Below are positions 25,507-36,897 of a stretch of DNA of 64,000 nt, piece after piece (position 1 is the first letter of the stretch; every line of letters starts with the position of its first letter). The stretch comes from Pseudomonas sp. Lineage in GTDB: Bacteria; Pseudomonadota; Gammaproteobacteria; Pseudomonadales; Pseudomonadaceae. The notes under the pieces were generated by a model, which saw nothing but the letters and a program-made list of their open reading frames with translations, was not told the DNA's origin and did no database searches. A program made the position numbers and the translations under genes. The stretch lies in assembly GCF_017744435.1 (NCBI RefSeq), contig NZ_JAGIBG010000009.1, positions 1-64,000 of the forward strand, written 5' to 3'.

Positions 25507-26804
25507 GGCGCCACTCCTTTACGCGGGGTCACACCGGTACGGCTGATGCGGATCAGCCCACGCGGTCGCCAGATCATCATCAGCACCATCAGCACACCGA
25601 ACAGCAGCACACGGTATTCCGAGAAGCTGCGCAGCAGCTCCGGCGCCACGGTCAGCACGAACGCCGCGATCACCACGCCGACGGTCGAGCCCATACCACC
25701 AAGCACGACGATGGCGAGGATCAGCGCCGACTCGAAGAAGGTGAACGACGACGGGTTGACGAAGCCCTGGTAGGTGGCAAAGAACACCCCGGCCAGGCCT
25801 GCGGTGGAAGCACCGAGGGTGAAGGCCGAGAGCTTGACCAGCACGTGGTTCAGGCCCATCGAGCGGCAGGCGATCTCGTCTTCGCGCAGCGCTTCCCAAG
25901 CGCGGCCGACCGGCATGCGGGTCAGCCGGTGCTTGATGTACAGCACCGCCAGCACGACGATGAACAGCACGGCGTAGATGAACACGAACTTGAGGTTGGC
26001 GTTGTAGTCGATGCCGAGGAACTCGTGGATCGGCACCCCACCGTCCTTGGCCCTGCGGCCGAACTCCAGGCCGAAGAAGGTCGGCGACGGCGCCGGCATG
26101 CCGTTCGGGCCGCCAGTGAACGACAACCAGTTGTTCAGCACCAGGCGGATGATCTCACCGAAGCCCAGGGTCACGATCGCCAGGTAGTCACCGTGCATTC
26201 GCAAGACCGGGAAGCCGAGGATGCACCCCGCCAGCGCTGCGGCGATGGCCGCCAGCGGCAGCACGCTCCAGAAGCCCAGGCCGAGGTACTGGTAGCCCAG
26301 CGCCAGGCCGTAGGCACCGATGGCGTAGAACGCCACGTAGCCCAGGTCGAGCAAGCCGGCGAGGCCGACCACGATGTTCAGGCCCAGGCCCAGCAGTACG
26401 TAGATCAGGCCGAGGATGACCACGGTCAGCAGGTACTTGTTGGCGAATACCGGGAAGATGATGGCGATCACCACCAGCGCCGGGATGATGTAGCGCAACC
26501 GCGACTTGTAGTCCGGCGCATTGACGTGCACGCCCGACCCGCCGCTGTCGAAGCCTTCGAGCATGCGCCGCCCGGCGGCGGTCTGCACGTAGAGGCTGAG
26601 CAGGAAGCGCCCGAGCATCACCCCGCCGACCAGCCACGCCACCCGGCGTGGTTCGGCGTTGAAGGTGTAGCCGTCGAGCACCACACCGACGATCGGGCCA
26701 AAGACGATGAGCGCCAGCAGGCCGGCGACGATGGTCTCGAGCAAGCTGCGCTTGATGTCGAAACCTTTGGTTTCAGAGGCAGAAGCAATCTTGGCAATCG
26801 ACAT
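25503..26804 (-). CDS. braE: Branched-chain amino-acid ABC transporter permease LivM/BraE
   Basis: A 433-residue membrane protein with about eleven hydrophobic segments. LGLNIVVGLAGLLDLGYVAFYAIGAYGLAL and MPVGRAWEALREDEIACRSMGLN (the EAA-like cytoplasmic loop) are LivM hallmarks. The ATG at 26804 is 2 nt after the braD stop; a GTG at 26810 is also possible. It pairs with BraD. Confidence 0.95.
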   Translation of the reverse strand: MSIAKIASASETKGFDIKRSLLETIVAGLLALIVFGPIVGVVLDGYTFNAEPRRVAWLVGGVMLGRFLLSLYVQTAAGRRMLEGFDSGGSGVHVNAPDYKSRLRYIIPALVVIAIIFPVFANKYLLTVVILGLIYVLLGLGLNIVVGLAGLLDLGYVAFYAIGAYGLALGYQYLGLGFWSVLPLAAIAAALAGCILGFPVLRMHGDYLAIVTLGFGEIIRLVLNNWLSFTGGPNGMPAPSPTFFGLEFGRRAKDGGVPIHEFLGIDYNANLKFVFIYAVLFIVVLAVLYIKHRLTRMPVGRAWEALREDEIACRSMGLNHVLVKLSAFTLGASTAGLAGVFFATYQGFVNPSSFTFFESALILAIVVLGGMGSTVGVVIAAFVLTVAPELLRSFSEYRVLLFGVLMVLMMIWRPRGLIRISRTGVTPRKGVAP

Positions 26805-26806
26805 GT

Positions 26807-27721
26807 TCACACCTTAGCCACGAGCGGGCGACCCAGCAGGCCTTGTGGGCGGAAGATAAGGATCATCACCAGCAGCGAGAAGCTGAACACGTCCTTGTAG
26901 TCGGAGTTGATCAGGCCAGAGAACAGCGACTCGGAAATCCCCAGGATGATCCCGCCGAGCATGGCGCCTGGCAGCGAACCGATGCCGCCCAGGACCGCGG
27001 CGGTGAACGCCTTGATGCCGATGATGAAGCCGGCATAGAAGTCGAAGGTGCCGTAGTTGAGGGTGATCAGCACGCCGGCCAGCGCGGCCATCACCGCACC
27101 GATGACGAACACGTAGGAAATCACCCGGTCGGTGTTGATGCCAAGGATCGAGGCCATCTTGCGGTCTTGCTGGGTAGCGCGGCACATGCGGCCGAGCTTG
27201 GTGTACTTGATCACATAGGTGAGCAGGCCCATGCCGACGAAGGCTGCCACCAGGATGAAGATCTTGGTGTAGGTCAGTTGCACGAAGCCGGTGCCTACGT
27301 CGATACGCATGGCGCCTTCGAGCAGGGTCGGCACGCCTTGCTGGCGGGCGCCCTGGCTGATCTGTGCGTAGTTCTGCAGGATCAGCGAGATGCCGATGGC
27401 ACTGATCAGCGGTGCCAGGCGGGTGGAGTTACGCAGGGGTTTGTAGGCGATGCGCTCGATGGTGAAGCCATACACGCCCGTGACGACGATGGTGAACAAC
27501 AGCGTGCCCAGCATCAGCAGGGGGAACGACTCGATACCGAAGTAAGCCAGCAATGCCAGGCTGATCGCCGCGAGGTACGCGGAGATCATGTACACCTCGC
27601 CGTGCGCGAAGTTGATCATGCCGATGATGCCATAGACCATTGTGTAGCCGATGGCGATCAGGCCATAGACCGACCCGAGGGTCAGGCCGTTGACCAGTTG
27701 CTGCAGGAAAATACCATCCAT
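26807..27721 (-). CDS. braD: Branched-chain amino-acid ABC transporter permease LivH/BraD
   Basis: A 304-residue membrane protein with eight or nine helices. The N-terminus FLQQLVNGLTLGSVYGLIAIGYTMVYGIIGMINFAHGEVYM is the LivH signature, and RMCRATQQDRKMASILGINTDR forms the ATPase-contact loop. It lies 154 bp after braC, a gap with a hairpin that may lower its expression relative to braC. Confidence 0.95.
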   Translation of the reverse strand: MDGIFLQQLVNGLTLGSVYGLIAIGYTMVYGIIGMINFAHGEVYMISAYLAAISLALLAYFGIESFPLLMLGTLLFTIVVTGVYGFTIERIAYKPLRNSTRLAPLISAIGISLILQNYAQISQGARQQGVPTLLEGAMRIDVGTGFVQLTYTKIFILVAAFVGMGLLTYVIKYTKLGRMCRATQQDRKMASILGINTDRVISYVFVIGAVMAALAGVLITLNYGTFDFYAGFIIGIKAFTAAVLGGIGSLPGAMLGGIILGISESLFSGLINSDYKDVFSFSLLVMILIFRPQGLLGRPLVAKV

Positions 27722-27842
27722 AACGCAATCTCACCTGAGCGAGACTGCACGAACGCTGACTACCACAAGCCACGGGTGAAGCGGCCCCAGCAGCGCAGAA
27801 CCGTGCACGTCTCCGAATAAGGACAGGTACCGCAGGGGCAAT

Positions 27843-27864
27843 GGCCCGGACGGGCGTCCGGGCC
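27843..27864 (-). other. Strong hairpin between braC and braD
   Basis: GGCCCGGACG-GG-CGTCCGGGCC forms a nearly perfect stem 12 nt after the braC stop. No T-tract follows on the minus strand. The expected roles are mRNA 3'-end protection of the abundant binding-protein transcript or partial attenuation of the permease genes. Confidence 0.7.
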
Positions 27865-27875
27865 AGCTGCCGTTA

Positions 27876-29012
27876 TTATTTTTGTTTTTCCAGCTGGTGG
27901 TACTTGCCTTGGGCATCCCACTGGTAGACCACGTAGTCGGAGACTTTCAGGTCGCCCTTGCTGTCCCACTCCTTCTTGCCCATGACGGTTTCGACCGGGT
28001 TGGCCTTGAGCCACTTGGCGGCGTCTTCGCCCTTGTTCGACTTGGCGCCGTTGAAGCCGGCAGCCAGGGCCTGGACCGAGGCGTAGGCATACAGGGTGTA
28101 GCCTTCAGGCTCGGTACCGGCCTTGCGGAACTCCTCGACCACCGCCTTGCTTTCCGGCAGCAGGCGCGGGTCGGCGCCGAAGGTCATGTACACGCCATCG
28201 ACGTACTGCGCGCCGCCGGCGGTGGCCACTAGTTCGTCGGTGACGATGCCGTCATCGGACATGAACTTGACGTCCTTCAGGCCCTGCTCGCGCAGCTGGC
28301 GCACCAGCGGGCCGGCTTCCGGGTGCAGGCCACCGAAGTAGACCACGTCGGCACCGGCGGCACGGATCTTGGTGACCACGGCGCTGAAGTCCTTCTCGCC
28401 ACGGGTCAGGCCTTCGTACAGCACCGGCTTGACGCCACGCTTCTCCAGCTGCGCCTTGGTCGCATCGGCCAGGCCCTGGCCGTAGGTGTCCTTGTCGTGC
28501 AGCACCGCGACCTTCTTGCCCTTGAGCACGTCGACGATGTAGTTGCCTGCGACGATGCCCTGCTGGTCGTCACGGCCGCACATGCGGAACATGGCGTTCA
28601 GGCCGCGCTCGGTGACCTGCGGGTTGGTGGAGCCCGGGGTAATGGCGATCACGCCGGCTTCGTCATACACCTCGGAGGCCGGGATGGTGTTGGAGGAACA
28701 GAAGTGACCGACCACGCCGATCACCTTGTCCTGGTCGACCAGGCGGTTGGCCACGGCCACGGCCTGCTTCGGTTCGCAGGCGTCATCGCCTTTCACCAGG
28801 ACGATCTTCTCGCCATTCACGCCGCCAGCGGCGTTGATCTTGTCGGCCGCTGCCTGCGCACCTTTCATGTACTGCTCGCCAAACGCTGCGTTGGCCCCGG
28901 TCATGGGACCCGCGACGCCGATCTTGACGTCGGCCTGAACATACGAAGAAACACCCAGTGCCGTAGCTACGGCAAGAGCCAGGAAACCTTTCTTGTAAAA
29001 CGTCTGCGACAT
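27876..29012 (-). CDS. braC: Branched-chain amino-acid-binding periplasmic protein
   Basis: A 378-residue type-I periplasmic binding protein with signal peptide (about residues 1-27, cleaved before DVKIGVAGPMTGANAAFG). MFRMCGRDDQQG and VLKGKKVAVLHDKDTYGQGLAD are typical of LivK/BraC. It is first in the operon; AGGAG lies before the ATG. A sigma-54 promoter and an NtrC-like site lie upstream, so it is likely induced in nitrogen limitation. Confidence 0.95.
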   Translation of the reverse strand: MSQTFYKKGFLALAVATALGVSSYVQADVKIGVAGPMTGANAAFGEQYMKGAQAAADKINAAGGVNGEKIVLVKGDDACEPKQAVAVANRLVDQDKVIGVVGHFCSSNTIPASEVYDEAGVIAITPGSTNPQVTERGLNAMFRMCGRDDQQGIVAGNYIVDVLKGKKVAVLHDKDTYGQGLADATKAQLEKRGVKPVLYEGLTRGEKDFSAVVTKIRAAGADVVYFGGLHPEAGPLVRQLREQGLKDVKFMSDDGIVTDELVATAGGAQYVDGVYMTFGADPRLLPESKAVVEEFRKAGTEPEGYTLYAYASVQALAAGFNGAKSNKGEDAAKWLKANPVETVMGKKEWDSKGDLKVSDYVVYQWDAQGKYHQLEKQK

Positions 29013-29072
29013 GAGGTGGTGCTCCTAGAGTTTTTTTAGTGTGGCACTACAACTTCTCAGCCCTGTGCTCAG

Positions 29073-29088
29073 AGCAAGGGCCGTGCCA
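29073..29088 (-). promoter_or_regulatory. Sigma-54 (RpoN) promoter of the bra operon
   Basis: On the minus strand TGGCACGGCCCTTGCT is an exact match to the -24/-12 consensus. GG (29087-29086) and GC (29075-29074) have the 12-bp offset. Transcription would begin near 29062, about 50 nt before braC. The core differs by one base from the urtA promoter. Confidence 0.88.
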
Positions 29089-29121
29089 TCGGTTTTGTCT
29101 TCCGGGAAAACACACTGCAAA

Positions 29122-29139
29122 GGTCGCCCCCTGGCGACC
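29122..29139. promoter_or_regulatory. 18-bp perfect dyad upstream of braC
   Basis: GGTCGCC-CCCT-GGCGACC is a perfect 7-bp inverted repeat 34 bp upstream of the sigma-54 -24 element. It may be an operator, or a terminator-like hairpin on the plus strand, as TTTTCTTT follows at 29147-29154. Function not determined. Confidence 0.45.
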
Positions 29140-29288
29140 GACGGCCTTTTCTTTATTGAGCGTGCAACCGTCTGCCACGCGGCAGGCGCCACCACACGTA
29201 CAGACAAGGAGCAACCGTCGAGTGCCATCATTGCAACCCTGGCAAGTGTTTACGTGCAACCGCCCTGTAACAGTGGACGTCACCGAAG

Positions 29289-29305
29289 TGCACACCGCTG
29301 GTGCG
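29289..29305. promoter_or_regulatory. NtrC-like enhancer site
   Basis: TGCACACCGCTGGTGCG matches the NtrC consensus TGCACY-N5-GGTGCA at ten of twelve defined positions. It lies about 230 bp upstream of the predicted braC start site, a suitable distance for a sigma-54 enhancer. A further half-site GGTGCAC lies at 29341-29347. Confidence 0.65.
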
Positions 29306-29377
29306 CGACTGCTACAGGCAGCACTGTTTCAAGGCTAGCTGGTGCACGGAAAAACACCTGATTTGGCCATTACGCGG

Positions 29378-29411
29378 CCTCTGTGGGCGTGGGCCTGCCC
29401 GCGAAGAGGCC
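29378..29411. repeat. Single degenerate REP unit
   Basis: One half-element (ctgtgggcgtgggcctgcccgcgaagaggcc) lies 70 bp upstream of pncB. It has lost its inverted partner and carries a base change in the usual gtgggagcgg edge. Confidence 0.75.
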
Positions 29412-29481
29412 GGCCCAGACACAACAAGACCGAAAAGACTGGCACAATGTCCTCCATTCGCCGCTTCTGGAGCCCCTTTTG

Positions 29482-30687
29482 ATGAGCGAGAGCGCATTCG
29501 CCGAGCGCATCGTGCACAACCTGCTCGACACCGACTTCTACAAGCTCACCATGATGCAGGGCGTGCTACACAACTACCCAGACGCCGACGTCGAATGGGA
29601 ATTCCGCTGCCGCAACGGCGAGGACCTGCGCCCCTACCTTGGCGAGATTCGCCATCAGCTCGAACTGCTCAGCGACCTGACCCTGGATGATGGCCAGCCG
29701 GCCTTTCTCGAACGCATCAGCTTTCTCAAGCCCGACTTTCTGCGCTTTCTGCGCCTGTTCCGCTTCAACCTGCGCTATGTGCGCATCGGCATCGAGAACG
29801 ACCAGCTGTTCCTGCGCCTGAAAGGTCCCTGGCTGCACGTGATCCTGTTCGAAGTGCCGCTGCTGGCCATCATCAGCGAAGTGCGCAACCGCCACCTGCA
29901 CCCGCGCATGCGCCTGGCCGAGGCCCGTGATCAGCTGTACCGCAAGTTCGACTGGCTGCGCGCCCACGCCAGCGACGACGAACTGGCCGACCTCCAGGTC
30001 GCCGATTTCGGTACCCGCCGGCGCTTTTCCAGCCGCGTGCAAGAAGACGTGGTGCGGGTACTGCGCGACGACTTCCCGGGCCGTTTCGTCGGCACCAGCA
30101 ACGTCGACCTGGCATGGAAACTGGATATCAAGCCACTGGGCACCATGGCCCACGAATGGATCATGGCCCACCAGCAGCTCGGCCCGCGCCTGATCGACAG
30201 CCAGATCGCCGCACTGGACTGCTGGGTTCGCGAGTACCGCGGCCTGCTCGGCATCGCCCTGACCGACTGCATCACCATGGATGCCTTCCTCAACGATTTC
30301 GACTTGTACTTCGCCAAGCTGTTCGACGGCCTGCGCCATGACTCGGGCGAGCCGGTGGCCTGGGCGGAAAAGGCCATCGCCCATTACCAGAAGCTGGGAA
30401 TCGACCCGATGACCAAGACCCTGGTGTTCTCCGATGGCCTCAACCTGACCCGCTCGCTGGAGATCTTCCGTGCCCTGCGCGGTCGCATCAACGTCAGTTT
30501 TGGCATCGGCACCAACCTCACCTGCGACATCCCTGGTGTGGCGCCGATGAACATCGTGCTTAAAATGACCGACTGCAACGGCTCGCCAGTGGCGAAGATC
30601 TCCGACGAAGCCGCCAAGACCCAGTGCCGCGACGAGAACTTCGTCGCCTACATGCGTCACGTATTCAAAGTCCCCAGCAAGGAGTAA
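29482..30687 (+). CDS. pncB: Nicotinate phosphoribosyltransferase
   Basis: A 401-residue enzyme converting nicotinate and PRPP to nicotinate mononucleotide in the Preiss-Handler NAD salvage pathway. [33 protein letters not shown] at the start, the [13 protein letters not shown] and HDSGEP segments, and [12 protein letters not shown] are PncB family features. The ATG at 29482 is chosen because the longer frame reads through REP DNA. It is 3 nt upstream of nadE. Confidence 0.95.
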   Translation: MSESAFAERIVHNLLDTDFYKLTMMQGVLHNYPDADVEWEFRCRNGEDLRPYLGEIRHQLELLSDLTLDDGQPAFLERISFLKPDFLRFLRLFRFNLRYVRIGIENDQLFLRLKGPWLHVILFEVPLLAIISEVRNRHLHPRMRLAEARDQLYRKFDWLRAHASDDELADLQVADFGTRRRFSSRVQEDVVRVLRDDFPGRFVGTSNVDLAWKLDIKPLGTMAHEWIMAHQQLGPRLIDSQIAALDCWVREYRGLLGIALTDCITMDAFLNDFDLYFAKLFDGLRHDSGEPVAWAEKAIAHYQKLGIDPMTKTLVFSDGLNLTRSLEIFRALRGRINVSFGIGTNLTCDIPGVAPMNIVLKMTDCNGSPVAKISDEAAKTQCRDENFVAYMRHVFKVPSKE

Positions 30688-30690
30688 CCC

Positions 30691-31518
30691 ATGCAAGCGG
30701 TTCAGCAAGAGATTGCCCAGGCGCTGAAGGTACAGCCGCCGTTCGCCGACGCCGCTGCGCTCGAGGCCGAAGTCGCCCGGCGCGTGGCGTTCATCAAGGA
30801 CTGCCTGGCCAATGCCCGGCTCAAGACCCTGGTACTGGGCATCAGCGGCGGCGTCGATTCGCTGACCGCCGCCCTGCTCGCCCAGCGCGCTGTCAACGAG
30901 CTGCGCGCCGACACCGGCGACCAGGCCTACACCTTCATCGCCGTGCGCCTGCCGTACCAGGTTCAGCATGACGAGCACGACGCCCAGGCTTGCCTGGAGG
31001 TGATCAAGGCCGATGAGGTGCACACCGTCGACATCGCTCCGGCCGTGCGCGCACTGGCAGCGGAAGTGGTGGAGCTGAAGAATGGCTCGCCGACCTTGGT
31101 GGACTTCGTCGTCGGCAACGTCAAGGCACGCACCCGCATGGTTGCCCAGTACACCATCGCCGGTGCCCGCGCGGGCCTGGTGATCGGCACCGACCACGCC
31201 GCCGAGGCGGTGATGGGCTTCTTTACCAAGTTCGGGGATGGTGCCTGCGACCTGGCGCCGCTGAGCGGACTGGTGAAGAACCAGGTGCGGGCGATTGCGC
31301 GCAGCTTTGGTGCGCCGGAATCGCTGGTGGAGAAGGTGCCGACGGCGGACCTGGAAGACCTGGAACCCGGTAAGCCTGACGAGGCCTCGCATGGCGTGAC
31401 TTACCAGCAGATCGATGCCTTCCTGCATGGGTTGCCAGTGGACAGGGAAGCGTTCGACATCATCGTCGCCACCTACCGCAAGACCCAGCACAAGCGCGAA
31501 CTGCCGTTCGCCCCGTGA
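30691..31518 (+). CDS. nadE: Ammonia-dependent NAD synthetase
   Basis: A 275-residue enzyme that amidates deamido-NAD with ammonia and ATP. The PP-loop [14 protein letters not shown] is at about residues 49-62; [50 protein letters not shown] and [12 protein letters not shown] are NadE motifs. There is no glutaminase domain, so it is the short ammonia-dependent form. AAGGAG precedes the ATG, 3 nt after pncB; the two catalyse first and last steps of nicotinate salvage. Confidence 0.95.
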   Translation: MQAVQQEIAQALKVQPPFADAAALEAEVARRVAFIKDCLANARLKTLVLGISGGVDSLTAALLAQRAVNELRADTGDQAYTFIAVRLPYQVQHDEHDAQACLEVIKADEVHTVDIAPAVRALAAEVVELKNGSPTLVDFVVGNVKARTRMVAQYTIAGARAGLVIGTDHAAEAVMGFFTKFGDGACDLAPLSGLVKNQVRAIARSFGAPESLVEKVPTADLEDLEPGKPDEASHGVTYQQIDAFLHGLPVDREAFDIIVATYRKTQHKRELPFAP

Positions 31519-31552
31519 AAACGACCGGGGCCGCTAAGCGGCCCCGGTTTTC
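31518..31552. terminator. Bidirectional terminator between nadE and azurin
   Basis: An 11-bp stem (ACCGGGGCCGC / GCGGCCCCGGT) with a TAA loop is flanked by AAAA on the left and TTTT on the right. It can end transcription of both convergent genes. Confidence 0.92.
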
Positions 31553-31561
31553 ACTGCATGC

Positions 31562-32011
31562 TTACTTGAGCGTGACAGTGCCTTTCATCATCGAGATGTG
31601 GCCAGGGAACGAGCAGAAGAAACCGTACTTCTGATCAGCTGCCAGCTTGGATACATCGAACGTCAACTTGTCTGTCTCGCCGGCACCAATGATCTTGGTG
31701 TGGGCGATGATGCGCTCATCACCGGCCTTCAGGTAGTTCTTCTCGATCCCTGCGGCCAGGCCGTCGTTAGCGATCGGCTGCATGTCAGCTTCCTTGCTGA
31801 TGACCACGTTGTGGCCCATGACGTTCTTCGGCAGGTTGCCGGAGTGGGTCAGGTTGACGGTGAATTCCTTGCAGCTCTTGTCAACGACGATGTCCTTGGT
31901 GTTGAACGACATCTGGTCGGTCGAGTCGACGGTCACCGAGCACTCGGCTGCGAAGACAGAGGCGCTGGCGAGGGTCAGCAGGGATACCGCTACAGCTTTC
32001 GCAAACATCAT
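31562..32011 (-). CDS. azu: Azurin
   Basis: A 149-residue periplasmic type-1 copper protein. Residues 1-21 are the signal peptide (cleavage A-A/ECSV). Copper ligands are all present: His in GHNVVISK, Cys, His and Met in [14 protein letters not shown]; the CysSer pair ([11 protein letters not shown]) gives the usual disulphide. Azurin shuttles electrons in redox stress and anaerobic respiration in Pseudomonas. A candidate ANR box lies 60-73 bp upstream. Either of the tandem ATGs (32011, 32008) may be used. Confidence 0.97.
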   Translation of the reverse strand: MMFAKAVAVSLLTLASASVFAAECSVTVDSTDQMSFNTKDIVVDKSCKEFTVNLTHSGNLPKNVMGHNVVISKEADMQPIANDGLAAGIEKNYLKAGDERIIAHTKIIGAGETDKLTFDVSKLAADQKYGFFCSFPGHISMMKGTVTLK

Positions 32012-32070
32012 GAATCTCCTTGGCAGGGTTTTATCAATCGCGAGACTGCCTGAAACCGTTCAGCCCCCTG

Positions 32071-32084
32071 CTGATATGGGTCAA
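32071..32084 (-). promoter_or_regulatory. ANR/FNR-like box upstream of azurin
   Basis: On the minus strand TTGACCCATATCAG fits the TTGAT-N4-ATCAA consensus at eight of ten positions. It lies 60-73 bp before the azu start codon, suitable for activation near -41.5. Pseudomonas azurin genes are known ANR and RpoS targets. Confidence 0.6.
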
Positions 32085-32202
32085 GGGGGTGTCAAGTGGC
32101 CAGACAGTTGAATTGTTCAATGGATTGTATACAACCAATCTAAGGGCACATCATGCCCTTTTAATAGACGATGGGACAACCTCTCATTTAGGAGCAATCG
32201 CA

Positions 32203-32292
32203 ATGTCCCTTTCAAGTTTCATGAACAGCCTGCTCGCCGCCTACGCCCAGGGGGCCACGGGTGCCAGCTGCGAATTCTCCCGTCCTGAGTGA
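32203..32292 (+). CDS. Candidate 29-codon ORF upstream of LOG gene
   Basis: ATG at 32203 has GGAG at 32191-32194 with 8-nt spacing, which is unusually good for a chance ORF. The product begins [18 protein letters not shown] and ends CEFSRPE. It contains one Cys and a short amphipathic start. It lies 64 bp before the LOG gene and behind its own candidate promoter and hairpin. It could be a regulatory leader peptide, a small protein, or the remnant of a longer gene. I do not recognise it. Confidence 0.45.
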   Translation: MSLSSFMNSLLAAYAQGATGASCEFSRPE

Positions 32293-32356
32293 AACCGACA
32301 TTGGAGACGTCAGACTATTCGCTTTACCCTGTCAGCGATATGACTGGAGAAGCACG

Positions 32357-32944
32357 ATGTCTGTACGTTCCGTTTGTGTGTTCTGTGGCGCCAGTATCGG
32401 CGCCAACCCCGCCTACCGTGAAGCGGCCGTTGCGCTTGGCCAGGCCATTGCCCGTCGCGGCCTGACCCTGGTTTATGGCGGAGGTGCGGTGGGCCTGATG
32501 GGCACCGTCGCCGATGCGGCCATGGCGGCCGGCGGTGAAGTGATCGGGATTATTCCCGAAAGCCTGATGAATGCCGAGATCGGCCATAAAGGCCTGAGCC
32601 GGCTGGAAGTGGTCGACGGCATGCATGCGCGCAAGGCGCGCATGGCCGAGCTGAGCGATGCCTTCATTGCCCTGCCGGGTGGCCTGGGCACGCTGGAAGA
32701 GCTGTTCGAGGTGTGGACCTGGGGGCAACTGGGCTATCACGCCAAGCCGCTGGGGCTGCTCGATGTGAATGGTTTCTACGAGAAGCTGGGCGGGTTCCTC
32801 GACCATATCGTCGAAGAAGGCTTCGTGCGGCCGCAGCATCGGGCCATGTTGCTGCTGGCGCAGCAGGCAGATGAGCTGCTGGACGGGATGGAGCGGTTCG
32901 AGTCGCCAGTGTTGCCGAAGTGGGTCGACAAGAAGCCTGACTGA
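32357..32944 (+). CDS. LOG-family nucleotide 5'-monophosphate nucleosidase
   Basis: A 195-residue Rossmann-type protein of the LOG (Lonely Guy) group. The start [20 protein letters not shown], the [20 protein letters not shown] phosphate loop and the catalytic [17 protein letters not shown] motif are complete. LOG enzymes release the base from cytokinin riboside 5'-monophosphates; bacterial members also hydrolyse AMP or other nucleotides. TGGAGA before the ATG at 32357 sets the start. Physiological substrate in this bacterium is unknown. Confidence 0.9.
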   Translation: MSVRSVCVFCGASIGANPAYREAAVALGQAIARRGLTLVYGGGAVGLMGTVADAAMAAGGEVIGIIPESLMNAEIGHKGLSRLEVVDGMHARKARMAELSDAFIALPGGLGTLEELFEVWTWGQLGYHAKPLGLLDVNGFYEKLGGFLDHIVEEGFVRPQHRAMLLLAQQADELLDGMERFESPVLPKWVDKKPD

Positions 32945-32970
32945 TCTCGATCTGTAGGCCGAACACCTAA

Positions 32971-33047
32971 CCTGTGGGAGCGGGCGTGCCCGCGAATGCG
33001 GCAGTGAATCCACCATCGCATTCGCGGGCACGCCCGCTCCCACAGGG
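32971..33047. repeat. Inverted REP pair
   Basis: Two REP halves (32971-32999 and 33018-33047) of the common type separate the convergent LOG and ygiQ genes. Confidence 0.9.
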
Positions 33048-33066
33048 TTCTATGCAGCTTTCAAGG

Positions 33067-35370
<2,304 letters not shown>

Positions 35371-35474
35371 GTCAGTGACCGGTTCTGGTGTGCAGGGAAA
35401 TCGCGGGCGCGGAATATAGCACAAATTTTGATCAAATCCGACGGTGGTTGTCGGATTCATGTGAGGCCAGTGGC

Positions 35475-36872
35475 TTATTCGTCGTCGTCGAAGTTGTACA
35501 TGCCCGGCGCGAGGTTCTCGAAGCGGGTGTATTTGCCGATGAACGCCAGGCGCACGAAGCCGATGGGGCCGTTACGCTGTTTACCGATGATGATTTCGGC
35601 TACGCCCTTGTGCTCGGTCTCGGGGTGGTACACCTCGTCGCGGTACACGAACATGATCACGTCGGCGTCCTGCTCGATTGCACCGGATTCACGCAAGTCG
35701 GAGTTCACCGGGCGTTTGTTCGGTCGCTGCTCCAGGGAACGGTTCAGCTGCGACAGGGCGATTACCGGGCAGTTGAATTCCTTGGCCAGGGCCTTGAGGG
35801 ATCGGGAGATCTCGGAAATCTCGTTGGTCCGGTTGTCACCGGCCGACCCTGGAATCTGCATCAGCTGCAGGTAGTCGACCATGATCATGCCGATTTCACC
35901 GTGCTCACGGGCCAGACGGCGGGTACGCGCACGCATTTCCGAAGGGCTGATGCCGGCGGTATCGTCGATGAACAGCTTGCGGTCGTTGAGCAGGTTGACT
36001 GCCGAGGTCAGGCGCGGCCAGTCATCGTCGTCCAGCTGACCGGAACGCACCTTGGTCTGGTCGATGCGACCCAGCGACGAAAGCATACGCATGATCAGCG
36101 ATTCACCTGGCATCTCGAGGGAGAACACCAGCACCGCCTTTTCGCTGCGCAGCACGGCGTTTTCCACCAGATTCATGGCGAAGGTGGTCTTACCCATCGA
36201 CGGACGGCCGGCGACGATGATCAGGTCGGCTGCCTGCAGGCCGCTGGTCTTCTCGTCCAGGTCGGTGAAGCCGGTGGACACACCGGTGATGTCGCTGTCG
36301 GAGTTGAACAGCGTGTCGATGCGGTCGATGGCCATGGTCAACAGTTCGTTGACGCCCACCGGGCCGCCAGTTTTCGGCCGCGCCTCGGCAATCTGGAAGA
36401 TCTGCCGTTCGGCATCGTCGAGGATTTCTGCAGCGCCACGCCCTTGCGGGTTGAAGGCGTTGTCGGCGATGTCGGTGCTGATGCTGATCAGTTGGCGCAG
36501 CGTGGCCCGTTCGCGAATGATCGCGGCGTAGGCCTTGATGTTGGCCACCGACGGGGTGTTCTTGGCCAATTCGGCCAGGTAAGCCAGGCCGCCGACCTGC
36601 GAAGAGACGCCTTCCTTGTCCAGCTGCTCGTGCAGGGTCACCACGTCGAATGGCTGGTTGGCGTCGGCCAACTTGTGCACGGCACGGAAGATCAGGCGGT
36701 GGTCATGCCGGTAGAAATCGCCATCCGACACCTGGTCCAGCACCCGCTCCCAGGCGTTGTTGTCCAGCATCAGGCCACCGAGCACGGCCTGTTCGGCCTC
36801 GATGGAATGCGGCGGCACCTTCAGGGCAGCGGTTTGCAGGTCGAGCTGTTCGGAGTTGGTGATCTCGTTCAT
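35475..36872 (-). CDS. dnaB: Replicative DNA helicase DnaB
   Basis: A 465-residue hexameric helicase: N-terminal domain ([22 protein letters not shown]) and RecA-like C-terminal domain with Walker [34 protein letters not shown], Walker [10 protein letters not shown] and [15 protein letters not shown]. No intein is present. The ATG at 36872 lacks a clear Shine-Dalgarno sequence, and the terminator of the upstream rplI operon ends only about 25 nt before it. Confidence 0.97.
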   Translation of the reverse strand: MNEITNSEQLDLQTAALKVPPHSIEAEQAVLGGLMLDNNAWERVLDQVSDGDFYRHDHRLIFRAVHKLADANQPFDVVTLHEQLDKEGVSSQVGGLAYLAELAKNTPSVANIKAYAAIIRERATLRQLISISTDIADNAFNPQGRGAAEILDDAERQIFQIAEARPKTGGPVGVNELLTMAIDRIDTLFNSDSDITGVSTGFTDLDEKTSGLQAADLIIVAGRPSMGKTTFAMNLVENAVLRSEKAVLVFSLEMPGESLIMRMLSSLGRIDQTKVRSGQLDDDDWPRLTSAVNLLNDRKLFIDDTAGISPSEMRARTRRLAREHGEIGMIMVDYLQLMQIPGSAGDNRTNEISEISRSLKALAKEFNCPVIALSQLNRSLEQRPNKRPVNSDLRESGAIEQDADVIMFVYRDEVYHPETEHKGVAEIIIGKQRNGPIGFVRLAFIGKYTRFENLAPGMYNFDDDE

Positions 36873-36897
36873 GGCCACGAAAGAATTCTGGAGGATG

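Larger units (their letters stand above)
29013..29481. other. Shared regulatory region between braC and pncB
   Basis: This 469-bp divergent intergenic region holds, from left to right, the sigma-54 promoter of braC, an 18-bp dyad, an NtrC-like site, and one degenerate REP half near pncB. No additional ORF with a convincing ribosome-binding site was seen. Confidence 0.7.
32012..32356. other. Regulatory region between azurin and LOG gene
   Basis: The 345-bp divergent gap contains the ANR-like box of azu, two close palindromes, a candidate -10 TATACA at 32128-32133, a 5' hairpin AAGGGCA-CATCA-TGCCCTT (32142-32160) and a 29-codon ORF. It appears to be a compact regulatory unit for the LOG gene and azurin. 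Confidence 0.55.

Noticed and set aside
29383..29481. N-terminal extension of pncB from 29383
   Set aside because: The extra 33 residues are REP-encoded and have no counterpart in the family; the ATG at 29482 gives the standard start.
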